A stretch of DNA of 64,000 bases from JAIVJG01 sp964236735 (GCA_964236735.1 CAXSFM010000002.1:186001-250000), one strand, 5' to 3'; shown: positions 9,433 through 17,821, counted from the first letter of the stretch. Notes: generated from the sequence alone by a model not told the origin. Made by a program: numbers and translations.

Positions 9433-9834
9433 CTAGGGTTGAATTGGCTTTTGTCCACACCAAGCATGGACAAAATCATCAACTGTTATTACAGGGTATA
9501 CCAACTCAAAAATGTTATGCTTGCGAAGCCTTTTATTGAGTTGGTAATTCAATTCGCTTTGCTTATCTCCGGCCTTGAGTTGATATTCCAACCATTTTAA
9601 GGGATTTCTAGTAATTACTGGCTCAAATAATTTCGTCAGCACATCGTCCGGCCTCAAGATTCCCACCGAAATGCCGTATTCTGACTCGATTAAGTCAAAG
9701 CACTCCAACACAGCCTCACGAGGTAATTCGTCGCTTTTGAAATACCTTTTGTATAAGCCATCTTTCCCGAAGTCTTCTCGCTTACCGAATCTACTTAGTA
9801 TGGCATTATGCCACTCACTGTTACCTTTATTCAT
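9433..9834 (-). CDS. Candidate immunity protein for Rhs tip 2
   Basis: 133 residues from ATG 9834 (MNKGNSEWHN). The start overlaps the Rhs tip stop codon in an ATGA junction, with GGGGTG upstream as a possible ribosome site, so translation is coupled to the tip gene. The protein is acidic and helical, without membrane segments, and its base composition is clearly more AT-rich than the flanking chromosome. I do not recognise the family with confidence; the small acidic helical fold vaguely recalls DUF1493. The immunity role is inferred from position directly behind a polymorphic toxin-type C-terminus. Confidence 0.6.
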   Translation of the reverse strand: MNKGNSEWHNAILSRFGKREDFGKDGLYKRYFKSDELPREAVLECFDLIESEYGISVGILRPDDVLTKLFEPVITRNPLKWLEYQLKAGDKQSELNYQLNKRLRKHNIFELVYPVITVDDFVHAWCGQKPIQP

Positions 9835-10904
9835 TTGAGCACCCCGCAACCGCACTCAACGGCTATTGTAGAGTTGTAACTTAAAGTGAAAGTACCAGTC
9901 ACAGCTAACACTGGTGTTGCTACGTCACCAATTGCTATCAACGAACCTCTTACTGAAGAACCACCAACAACTGGATTTCCCATAGCATCAGCAGCTCTTC
10001 GAAATATGAAGTTCAAACCGCTAGCATATGGTTGGGGATTGCCCAGCGTCTTACCACCTGCTTTAGCCGCTGTTGCAATCATATCTCCACCAAGAGACAT
10101 TGGAGGGCCAATTTCTGAAAACTCTGCCGCTGCATGTGCGTAGGGAATACCACTAAACAGACTTGAGAACCGATTCTGATCATAGCATCGAGTGAATGCC
10201 CTATCGTCTCCCCTTGCCGTAGGCATATTATTTATTTGCCGTTGAAGGTCTCGTGCCCACTCAACATCACCCGAGCTATCTCGATCAGAGCGCATCTGTG
10301 TGCCATCAGGATCAATAAAGTTCGAGGGATTATTACCGACATACGCATACAAGTTAATGCCGCCGCGATAACTAATCGGGTCTCTCGTCACGAATCTCCC
10401 CGCCTGCGGATCGTAATAACGATGCGTCAAGAGTTGTAGCCCCGCCTCGTGGTCAGTGTAATAGCCCCACTGTGCCCCGTACCCGAACGGCGTGTTCGCA
10501 TCCACCGCACTCAACTCCACGCCGTGCGCGTCGAAGGCGTGAGAGGACACGGCTTGTCGGCGCTCGTTCAAAGTTTGTGAGACGTTACCCTGCGCGTCGA
10601 AAGTGTAGAAGGACGACGTGCTTGTGCCCTGCGCGCCCACTCCGCCCGAGCGCGAGACGAGTCCGTGCGCGCCGAAGGTGTTGGTGCGGTCGCCCGCGTC
10701 CGTGAGGTCGGTCTCGAAGACGGGCAGCGTGCCATCGTAGATGAAGTAGGTGCGCGTGCCGTTCGTTTCTTTCCATGCTCTCAGCCCATCGCCACGATAG
10801 CCCGCCGTCATCTGTGTGCCGTATGAGGTGAGACGATTCTCAGGGTCGAAAGCGAGCGTCGCTCCTTTGTAAGTTGTCGGGTTGCCATTCGCGTCGTGCG
10901 TCAA
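9831..10904 (-). CDS. Orphan Rhs C-terminal module (displaced tip 2)
   Basis: The frame encodes the last part of an Rhs core (LTSYGTQMTAGYRGDGLRAW to RYYDPQAGRFVTRDPISYRG, then NPSNFIDPDG). A tip of about 160 residues unlike the neighbouring Rhs tip follows. Core homology continues upstream to about 10982, where an in-frame stop ends it. The only start inside is a weak TTG at 10904, so the module may be silent until recombined onto a full core. The tip (DRDSSGDVEWARDLQRQ onward) is Gly/Ala rich and of no family I recognise. Its stop overlaps the ATG of the downstream candidate immunity gene. This follows the known Rhs pattern of orphan toxin/immunity cassettes behind a main rhs gene. Confidence 0.7.
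   Translation of the reverse strand: MTHDANGNPTTYKGATLAFDPENRLTSYGTQMTAGYRGDGLRAWKETNGTRTYFIYDGTLPVFETDLTDAGDRTNTFGAHGLVSRSGGVGAQGTSTSSFYTFDAQGNVSQTLNERRQAVSSHAFDAHGVELSAVDANTPFGYGAQWGYYTDHEAGLQLLTHRYYDPQAGRFVTRDPISYRGGINLYAYVGNNPSNFIDPDGTQMRSDRDSSGDVEWARDLQRQINNMPTARGDDRAFTRCYDQNRFSSLFSGIPYAHAAAEFSEIGPPMSLGGDMIATAAKAGGKTLGNPQPYASGLNFIFRRAADAMGNPVVGGSSVRGSLIAIGDVATPVLAVTGTFTLSYNSTIAVECGCGVLK
10630..10850. repeat. 221-bp direct repeat of Rhs core, copy 2
   Basis: Partner of 9147-9367, lying within the orphan Rhs module. The two copies are in the same orientation and bracket tip 2 and its candidate immunity gene, so homologous recombination between them would delete that cassette. Confidence 0.85.
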
Positions 10905-11037
10905 GCCTGTGCCCGTTTGCTGGTTGTTCAGGTTGAAAGTTTGCGTAATGCTCTTGAAGGTTGTCGGATTGCCCGCCCCAACTTAGTAGAAGCTTCTGAA
11001 GCAGTGAAAAATTATTTACATATGTTATTTAGTTAAG

Positions 11038-11253
11038 CTGATGTCTGGACACATTTTGTAAGCCATGTGTTTACTCCACTTACCTGTGCAGCTAGCAAAT
11101 CAATTTTGCGCTGTCAAGGATTCGACAAGGATGCGATTTGTGCAGCTTTTTGAACTAACCTGAGAGAAATCGTTAAGTGCTCGGTTTCTGGTCAATGCCG
11201 AAATCAAGTTAAGCGATGCAATCACAGGGCTTAAAAATGTGTCCAGACATCAG
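11038..11253. mobile_element. 216-bp MITE-like element with terminal inverted repeats and 9-bp target duplication
   Basis: The left end (CTGATGTCTGGACACATTTT, 11038) and the right end (rc CTGATGTCTGGACACATTTT, ending 11253) are identical for 20 bp. They stay similar for about 30 bp (left GTAAGCCATGTG, right TAAGCCCTGTG). The element is flanked by an exact 9-bp direct repeat TTAGTTAAG (11029-11037 and 11254-11262). There is no open frame of useful length inside. This is the signature of a non-autonomous DNA transposon. It sits between the orphan Rhs module and the small membrane protein gene. The mobilising transposase is not in the window. Confidence 0.85.
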
Positions 11254-11284
11254 TTAGTTAAGTTAAAACTTAAGGCTATAGTTA

Positions 11285-11686
11285 TCATAAGATTTTGTTT
11301 TCTGATTTCCCCCTTCTTTTATTTGCTAGTCTGCGTGGAACAAATCTGAACCATTGATAATAGCCGGTAGCGAACATTCCGAACCACACTAGAATAATAA
11401 TAGTTAGCCATATTGCTCTAGCGCGCTCCGAATAAACTCCAGTCGCTGGGACAAATGAAGGGGCAAAATTAGTAAGCAATATACTGATGAGATAAAGAAA
11501 CAGATATTCAATCAGCATAACAATCAATCCACATGGAAAGGTTAATACTGTCATGGCTATCACCATTCCAATAATATAATGCTGGCCTTCATGAGTTTCA
11601 TCGAAATGATAAAGTGTATTGGCAAGTATATATGAGCAAAGAACAACATATATAACTTTAGCAATTAACGAGAGGTACCATTTCAT
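11285..11686 (-). CDS. Small multi-pass membrane protein, candidate immunity protein for Rhs tip 1
   Basis: 133 residues from ATG 11686 with AGGAG nine bases upstream. It contains about four hydrophobic helices (for example LSLIAKVIYVVLCSYILANT and WLTIIILVWFGMFATGYY) and a basic C-terminal tail (RRLANKRRGK). It lies 50 bp behind the stop of the large Rhs gene on the same strand and is strongly AT-rich relative to the chromosome. Rhs tips that act at the inner membrane often have membrane immunity proteins, so an immunity role is plausible but unproven. No specific family was recognised. Confidence 0.55.
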   Translation of the reverse strand: MKWYLSLIAKVIYVVLCSYILANTLYHFDETHEGQHYIIGMVIAMTVLTFPCGLIVMLIEYLFLYLISILLTNFAPSFVPATGVYSERARAIWLTIIILVWFGMFATGYYQWFRFVPRRLANKRRGKSENKIL

Positions 11687-11736
11687 TGTGTCCAACTCCT
11701 AATGGTTGTGCTTTACTATTGCCTACAATTATCCGT

Positions 11737-14592
11737 TTACTTCCGACACCTGCTTTCGACAGTGTTTGCCCATGACCAGCAATTTTCTCCTTCAAAAGGG
11801 AAAAGCTGATAGTTTGGTTTTGGCTCCTTTATCGCGCTCGTTACGCATGACCCGGAGACATCCGGTGTTATGAAACAATTATTCGCCTTAGGTTTTGCAT
11901 AATCGTCAGTTGTCAATCCCGGCACAGGTCCAAATAAGCCACCCCATGATGAGTTTGGGTCAGGTCCTAGCCCCCCACAGGTGTTCCCTGCACAAAGATA
12001 ATCGTGTCCTGCTGGAAAGGAAGATGGATAACCTTCTATAGGCCTTGTACAGCGATACACTGTTAATGGGTCACTGGAATTAGGGTATCTCGTTATAGGA
12101 GGAGGAGTATGATGAGGAGTGTATTGTTCGTAAGTCAATAACTCTAACCCCGCCGGATCGATTCCATTGATGGAATTGTTCTGGACATAAGCATACAAGT
12201 TCACACCACCGCGATAACCAATCGGGTCTCTTGTCACAAATCTTCCGCTCTGCGGGTCGTAGTAACGATGCGTCAAGAGTTGCAACCCACTCTCCCTGTC
12301 CGAGTAATAACCCCACTGCGCCCCGTACCCGAACGGCTCAACACTCGCCGTCGTCGCTTCCACGCCATGTGCCGTAAACAGATGACTAGAGAGAGCGTTG
12401 CCCCAAGCGTCTACACGTTGCACCACACTGCCCTGCAAATCGAACGTGTAAAACGTGCTGGTGAGATACTCCGTGCGCGACACCAGCCCATAATCACCGA
12501 ACGTATTAACGGCGATGGCCTCGCCATCCTTATTGAGTTCTATGATTGGTAGGCTGCCGTCGTAGAGAAAGTAGCGACGGCCTGTCACGCCCGGTTGCTT
12601 CCACGCTCGCAACCCGTCGCCGCGATAGCCCGCCATCATTGCCGTGCCGTATGAAGTGAGACGGTTTTCAGGGTCGAAGGAAAGCGCGACGCCTTTGTAG
12701 GTCGTCGGGTTGCCGTTCGCGTCGTGCGTCAAGCCTGTGCCCGTCTGCTGGTTGTTCAGGTTGAAGACCTGCGTGATGCCATTGAAGGTCGTTGCATTGC
12801 CTGCCGCGTCATACACGAACGTGTTCGTAAAATCGTAGTCGTTGCGCGCCGCCTTCTCTCTCGTCAACTGATTCTTGCTGTCGTAGGTGTAGAAGGCGTT
12901 ACCGTCGAGCGTCAGCAGTTGGGGAAAGGAAGCGGCCATCTCCGTGCGGTTGCCTGCCCCATCATAGTGCATGCTCTGGAAGTCGGAGAGAGTTGTGCCG
13001 CCCTGCTCGTTGATCAGATCGAGCAACTGTCCCACCGCGTTGTAAGTGTATGTAGTTTGCACGCCGTTCGAGAGCGTCTGCGTGTGCCGCCAGTTGTTGT
13101 TAAAGTACGTCCAACTCGAAGTCTCGCCGTAAGGATTGGTGAGGCTCGTAGCGCGCCCCGCCGCATCGTAAGCATAGGTGAAATCACCGGCGGGCGTGGT
13201 CATCGCCTGCCGGCTACCGTCCGGGTAATAGAGATAGCCGATGGTCTGTGGGTCTATGCCGGTGTAGGTGGTCGTGACGCTCTGCAACTCGTCCGTGTCG
13301 CCGTAAGTGTAACTGTGGCTGCCCGTCGCATCCGTCATCGAGGTGCGTCGCCCGTATGCGTCGTAGCCGAGATGGACGTTTGAGGCGGACGTGGCGGGAT
13401 ACTGAATATCTGTCAGTTGATTCTCCGCATCATTGTAGATGTAGTTCGTCACGACGCCGTTCGGGTCTATGCGCCGCAGCACGTTGCCCTCCGCGTCGTG
13501 CAGGGGAAACTGCACGCTCTCGCCGCCCGGCATCTGCACGCTCTCCAGTTGGCCGACGCCGTTGTAGTTGTACGTCGTCTGGTTGTTCCGCCCGTCCTTG
13601 AGCGTTTTCAAACGATAGAGCGCGTCATAGGTATATGACACAGGCTCCGTGCTGCCCGCGACCGACAGCGTCTCTCCTTCCGGCCCGTAGATGTTGGAAA
13701 CGAGCCGCACCTGCGCGCCGCTCTCGTCGTAAATCGCGTTCGTCGTCAAAGTGCCGCCGGGATAAAGGTACGTGCTCACACGAGTCCCGCGGCCCGTCCC
13801 CGTCTGCCCCGTCGCCGGCAGTGTTGCAGTGTCCAACTGTCCGACTATGTTGTAGCTCAGGTTTGTCTCATTCCCGAGCGCGTCTTTCTCTGAGATGACG
13901 CGCCCCTGCGTGTCATAACGCATGTGCGAGACGTGCCCCAGATTATCCGTCATGGTGAGCGGCTGTCCCACCTTCGCCGTCTGCGCGTACGAGCCATCAG
14001 TCGTGTAGTTGAGTGTCGTTGTGATCTCGCTCGCCGCGTCGTTGCCCGGCCCCGTCTCGGTCAGTACGTTGCCCAGACTGTTGTAAGTGTACGAGGTTGT
14101 CACCGTTCCGCTACCCGTCGGCGAAGGTGAAGTGACGCTCTGCACCAGCCCGCTCGGCTCGAAGTACGCGATGGTCGTCACCGGCTTGCTTCCCTCCTTC
14201 ACGCTCGTCAGGCGACCTAGCGCGAACGCCGTGTAAGAATATGTATAGACAGTCGTCACGTTGCGCGGCGAGGTGACGCTCAACACGTTCCCATGACCGT
14301 CGTAAGTCAGCGTTGTAACTTTGCCGTTCTTGTCCGTGATCCGTGTCGGTTTCGACCTGTTCGCGGGATCGTTGTACTCCCTGATAGTGCTCTGATTATT
14401 GGCGTCCGTGCTGCCCGCATCGTGCCCCTCTGTGTTGATGTTGCGTGTCCACGAAGCCAACACACTGCCCGCCGCGTTTTTAATCTGCACCCCCGTGCTG
14501 CCTGCGCCGTAGGTATAGACGCGCCCGTTGCCGTTGGCGTCAACGAGTGAAGTCACCTTGCCGTTCGCATCGTAGTTGAGCGTGGCGGCCAC
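11737..14592 (-). CDS. YD-repeat (Rhs) protein with polymorphic C-terminal tip, N-terminally short
   Basis: 951 residues from GTG 14592, preceded by GGAAGGA and by an in-frame TGA a few codons upstream. The protein is YD repeats throughout (YTYDALYRLKTLKDG, LTYDGHGNVLSV). It ends in the conserved Rhs core boundary RYYDPQSGRFVTRDPIGYRG...NPAG-like (DPAGLELL). The last 115 residues form a variable Cys-containing tip (NNCFITPDVSGSCV) of unknown family. There is no signal peptide, PAAR or N-terminal transport domain, and it is shorter than typical Rhs proteins (usually above 1400 residues). It is therefore either an N-terminally truncated gene or a core that depends on another carrier. A promoter-like TTGACA/TATAAT lies upstream. 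Confidence 0.82.
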   Translation of the reverse strand: MAATLNYDANGKVTSLVDANGNGRVYTYGAGSTGVQIKNAAGSVLASWTRNINTEGHDAGSTDANNQSTIREYNDPANRSKPTRITDKNGKVTTLTYDGHGNVLSVTSPRNVTTVYTYSYTAFALGRLTSVKEGSKPVTTIAYFEPSGLVQSVTSPSPTGSGTVTTSYTYNSLGNVLTETGPGNDAASEITTTLNYTTDGSYAQTAKVGQPLTMTDNLGHVSHMRYDTQGRVISEKDALGNETNLSYNIVGQLDTATLPATGQTGTGRGTRVSTYLYPGGTLTTNAIYDESGAQVRLVSNIYGPEGETLSVAGSTEPVSYTYDALYRLKTLKDGRNNQTTYNYNGVGQLESVQMPGGESVQFPLHDAEGNVLRRIDPNGVVTNYIYNDAENQLTDIQYPATSASNVHLGYDAYGRRTSMTDATGSHSYTYGDTDELQSVTTTYTGIDPQTIGYLYYPDGSRQAMTTPAGDFTYAYDAAGRATSLTNPYGETSSWTYFNNNWRHTQTLSNGVQTTYTYNAVGQLLDLINEQGGTTLSDFQSMHYDGAGNRTEMAASFPQLLTLDGNAFYTYDSKNQLTREKAARNDYDFTNTFVYDAAGNATTFNGITQVFNLNNQQTGTGLTHDANGNPTTYKGVALSFDPENRLTSYGTAMMAGYRGDGLRAWKQPGVTGRRYFLYDGSLPIIELNKDGEAIAVNTFGDYGLVSRTEYLTSTFYTFDLQGSVVQRVDAWGNALSSHLFTAHGVEATTASVEPFGYGAQWGYYSDRESGLQLLTHRYYDPQSGRFVTRDPIGYRGGVNLYAYVQNNSINGIDPAGLELLTYEQYTPHHTPPPITRYPNSSDPLTVYRCTRPIEGYPSSFPAGHDYLCAGNTCGGLGPDPNSSWGGLFGPVPGLTTDDYAKPKANNCFITPDVSGSCVTSAIKEPKPNYQLFPFEGENCWSWANTVESRCRK

Positions 14593-14770
14593 CGTCCATC
14601 CTTCCGGTCAGGAAATTCCTCGCCGCCAGAGTAATCTCGTGGCGACAGAGAACTAACATGCGCGCACTGCACGAGCGCAAGTCGCTGGCTAGGTGGTTGA
14701 CAAATATGAAGTGAGATTAACGGGAGCGAGGCTGGCAGTCCCTCACATGTAAACTAAAGCGCGACGAGAG

Positions 14771-14797
14771 ATTATAAAAAGCGTCCGCGCCTGTCAA
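14771..14797 (-). promoter_or_regulatory. Sigma-70-like promoter for the Rhs locus
   Basis: On the minus strand TTGACA (14797-14792) and TATAAT (14776-14771) are both exact consensus hexamers, separated by 15 bp (slightly short). It lies about 180 bp upstream of the Rhs GTG in the 311-bp space behind the sigma factor gene. I saw nothing else in that gap. Its own promoter suggests the Rhs locus is transcribed independently of the sigma gene. Confidence 0.5.
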
Positions 14798-14903
14798 TTA
14801 TTTGTTTTGCAACGTGTCGTGACAAGGGAATTGAAGATCACCGGATCAGTTTTCTACTCGTGCTGTGGCATTCTCGAAAGGCGTGCTGCATTACACGGAG
14901 CCG

Positions 14904-15473
14904 TCAAAATCCTTTTTCATTGAGCATCGCGAGCAGCTTTTTCAGACAGCGCGCGCGCGTCGGCCCGATGCTGCCTTCGCTCGTGCCGAGGGCGTGGGCG
15001 ATCTCGGAGTAGGGCGGCGTCTCGGCGGCGTAGAAAAGCATCGTTAAGAGTTTCGCGCAACGCTCGTCCATGTCGGCGAGGGCGGCGCGGACGAGATGCT
15101 GCTCTTCGAGTTGTTGCAGCGTCTCGTCGGGCAAAAGCTGCGCGTCGGGAATGTCGTAGGCTTCGTCGCGCTCGTCTTCATCGCCGCCGGAGAGCGAGCG
15201 GAGCGGAGCGTTTTGGCGCACGACGCGCCACGTTTTGCGCTTCGTCGTCGTGACGAGCCAGGCGTGGAGGCGCGAGGGTTGTTCGATGCTTTCGATGTTT
15301 TGCAGCAGCGTCGCGAACACGTCTTGAAAAACTTCCGCCGCCGCGTCTTCGTCGAGTCCGGCGCGGCGCGGGATGGCGAAGATGAGACGTTGATAACGCT
15401 TGACCAGCGACTCCCACGCGGACTCTTCACCGCGACGGCAGGCGAGTAATAATTGTTCGTCCGTTTGTTCCAT
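14904..15473 (-). CDS. ECF-type RNA polymerase sigma factor
   Basis: 189 residues from ATG 15473. Region 2 covers about residues 8-95 (YQRLIFAIPRRAGLDEDAAA, EVFQDVFATLLQN, AWLVTTTKRKTWR). Region 4 covers about 125-185 (MLFYAAETPPYSEIAHALGT, SEGSIGPTRARCLKKL). There is no sigma-1 or sigma-3 region, as in ECF sigma factors. The acidic linker (GGDEDERDEAYDIPD) is long. The downstream zf-HC2 and TPR-CHAT genes on the same strand are its presumed regulators, but 5.5 kb of Rhs sequence lies between. It is divergent from the FG-GAP protein gene at 15632, with a 158-bp shared upstream region. Confidence 0.88.
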   Translation of the reverse strand: MEQTDEQLLLACRRGEESAWESLVKRYQRLIFAIPRRAGLDEDAAAEVFQDVFATLLQNIESIEQPSRLHAWLVTTTKRKTWRVVRQNAPLRSLSGGDEDERDEAYDIPDAQLLPDETLQQLEEQHLVRAALADMDERCAKLLTMLFYAAETPPYSEIAHALGTSEGSIGPTRARCLKKLLAMLNEKGF

Positions 15474-15631
15474 CAATTCTTCATCGGCGCGAGTCTAGGG
15501 GTGAGTCAGGATAGGTCGTGGCTTCGCAATTTGTCCAACGCGAGCGCGCGTCGTCGTCCTGCGCCCGTTTTCGACGTGCGAGAGACATCTGATAGACTCG
15601 CCATCTAAAATATCGAGAGGGGAAAATATTC

Positions 15632-17821
15632 TTGCACCAACGAAAGACGTGTCCCGTTTTCGCGGCGACGATCAAAGCTTCGAGACTTGCCTGCGTGCTT
15701 ATGGCGTCCGTTCTGCTCTCAACGAATCTGTCTGCGCTAGCCGCAGGGAAGTGCATTGGGGGTGCGCCGAATTTCGTCGTCAAGGAAAGTCTGGAGACGG
15801 GAGCGGAGCCGGTCGCCGTCGTCGTTGCGGACTTCGACAATGATGGCAAACCTGACCTTGCGGCAGTCAACAACGGCTCGCGCGACATCTCCGTTTTTCT
15901 CGGCACAATGCCACGCGGCAACTTCTCCGCCGCGACGCGCTATGCGGTGGGCGATGAGCCGCGCGCCATCGTCGCGGGCGATTTCAACGGCGACAAAAAA
16001 ATAGACCTCGCCGTCGCGAACTCTGCGTCCGGCAGCGTCTCCGTTTTGCTGGGCGACGGAAAGGGACGGTTCACGACGGCAACTCCCGTCACAGTCGGCT
16101 CCGCTCCCGTCGCGCTCCTCGCCGCTGACTTCAACGCGGACGGCAAGCTCGATCTCGTCACGGCGAACTCGAAGGACAACACCGTTTCGATTTTGACGGG
16201 CGACGGGCGCGGCGGCTTTCAGTCTGCGACGATGCCGGCGGGCGAAGAACCCTTCTCCGTCGCGGCGGACGATTTCAACGGCGACGGCCACATTGATTTG
16301 GTGACGGCCAACTCGCACGCGGGCGACCTGTCTGTGATGACGGGCGACGGCGCGGGACGTTTCTCTCCGGCGGTGAAGTATGCGGCAGGTAAGACGCCCG
16401 TCGCTCTGCTCGCCGGAGATTTCAACCGCGACCGCAGGCGTGACCTCGCCGTCGTCAACTATGGCTCTAATACTCTGTCGCTCATCTTCGGCGATGGCAA
16501 AGGCAAACTCGGCGCGGCGCGAAATTCTCTGTCCGAACTCGCGCCGCTCTTTGGCGCGCAGGGCGATTTCAACAAAGACGGTCGCGCCGATCTCGTCGTC
16601 GTCAGCGGCCTGAGCGCGACCGTGTCGGTCATGCTCGCGCGCGCCGACGGCGAGTTGACGCGAAGCTCTTCCATCACTCTGCCGGGCGATGAGGCGGTTT
16701 CATTCTTCGTCGCCGTCGCAGACTTCGACGCGGACGGCAACGCAGACCTCGCGGTGGCGAATAGCGGCAGCATCTCCGTTCTGCGCGGCGACGGGCGCGG
16801 CAATTTCGCTGCGCCGGATAACTACGCGCTCGCCGGCGCGTCGTCCATCGCCGCCGGAGATTTTAACGGCGACGGCAAAAGCGATCTCGCCTTCACGGTT
16901 GCGAAGAGCGTCGCTGTAATGCTCAACGACGGCACAGGAAAATTCGGAAAGCCCGCGAGCTTCGCCGTCAAGGGCGAGCCGGTCGCGCTCACCTCCGGCG
17001 ACTTCAACGCGGACGGCAAGACCGACATCGCGGCGGTCAATCCAAAGACCAGTAACATTTCCGTGTTGACCGGCGACGGGCGCGGCAACTTCGGCAAGTC
17101 GAGCGAGTTCGCGGGCGAGCCGACCGCGCGCTCCATCGTCGCCGCTGATTTCAACGCGGACGGCAAGACCGACATCGCGACGGCCAACGACAAGTTCGGC
17201 AACGTCTCAATCTTCATCGGTGACGGCACAGGCTCTTTCAACGCTCATAAAAATTATGCGGTCGGCGGACGTCCGTTCTGGCTCGTCGCCGCAGACTTCG
17301 ACAAGGACGGCCACGTTGATCTGGCGACGGCCAATCACCGCACGGGCGACGTGACGATCATCAAAGGCGACGGGCGCGGTGGCTTCTCTGCGCCCGATAA
17401 TCATGTTGTCGGACTGACGCCGACTTCGCTCGCGCTCGGCGATTTCGACGGCGACGGGCGCGACGATTTGCTGGCGACCGACTTCGGCTCGCGCAGTCTC
17501 TCGACGCTTCTCGGCGACGGGCGCGGCAATTTCAAGGGAGCGAAAAGTCTCGCCGCCGGAAACCAACCTTACGCGGTCGTCGCCGCCGACTTTAACGCTG
17601 ACGGCTTCGGCGATCTGGCCGTCAGCGACGCAGGCTCCGGCGAGATCGTCGTCTTTGTGGGCGATGGCAAGGGCGGTTATAAGAGTTTGCCCGCCATCGC
17701 GACGGGCAAGAAACTGCGCGGCCTCGCCTCCGCCGACTTCAACGCGGACGGCCTGCCGGATTTGGCCGTCGCGGACTCGGCTTCCAATAAATTATTCGTG
17801 CTGCTCGATGCGTGCCGGTGA
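15632..17821 (+). CDS. Secreted FG-GAP/VCBS repeat protein (14 repeats)
   Basis: Translation probably begins at TTG 15632 because a strong GAGAGGGG ribosome site lies about 8 nt upstream. A signal peptide follows (ASRLACVLMASVLLSTNLSA, cleavage near ALAAG). The remaining roughly 690 residues consist of 14 repeats of about 48 residues, each with a calcium-binding DFNxDGxxDL loop (for example ADFNADGKTDIATAN). Fourteen blades would fit two seven-bladed beta-propellers. No enzymatic domain is visible. Such proteins are exported and usually act in adhesion or carbohydrate binding; the ligand here is unknown. The start codon choice makes its expression likely to be moderate. Confidence 0.85.
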   Translation: MHQRKTCPVFAATIKASRLACVLMASVLLSTNLSALAAGKCIGGAPNFVVKESLETGAEPVAVVVADFDNDGKPDLAAVNNGSRDISVFLGTMPRGNFSAATRYAVGDEPRAIVAGDFNGDKKIDLAVANSASGSVSVLLGDGKGRFTTATPVTVGSAPVALLAADFNADGKLDLVTANSKDNTVSILTGDGRGGFQSATMPAGEEPFSVAADDFNGDGHIDLVTANSHAGDLSVMTGDGAGRFSPAVKYAAGKTPVALLAGDFNRDRRRDLAVVNYGSNTLSLIFGDGKGKLGAARNSLSELAPLFGAQGDFNKDGRADLVVVSGLSATVSVMLARADGELTRSSSITLPGDEAVSFFVAVADFDADGNADLAVANSGSISVLRGDGRGNFAAPDNYALAGASSIAAGDFNGDGKSDLAFTVAKSVAVMLNDGTGKFGKPASFAVKGEPVALTSGDFNADGKTDIAAVNPKTSNISVLTGDGRGNFGKSSEFAGEPTARSIVAADFNADGKTDIATANDKFGNVSIFIGDGTGSFNAHKNYAVGGRPFWLVAADFDKDGHVDLATANHRTGDVTIIKGDGRGGFSAPDNHVVGLTPTSLALGDFDGDGRDDLLATDFGSRSLSTLLGDGRGNFKGAKSLAAGNQPYAVVAADFNADGFGDLAVSDAGSGEIVVFVGDGKGGYKSLPAIATGKKLRGLASADFNADGLPDLAVADSASNKLFVLLDACR

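Noticed and set aside
5444..15473. A type III-E CRISPR (gRAMP/Craspase) locus because of the TPR-CHAT and sigma genes
   Set aside because: There is no gRAMP (Cas7-11), Csx30/Csx31, cas1/cas2 or repeat array. Only the logic of protease plus sigma plus inhibitor is similar.
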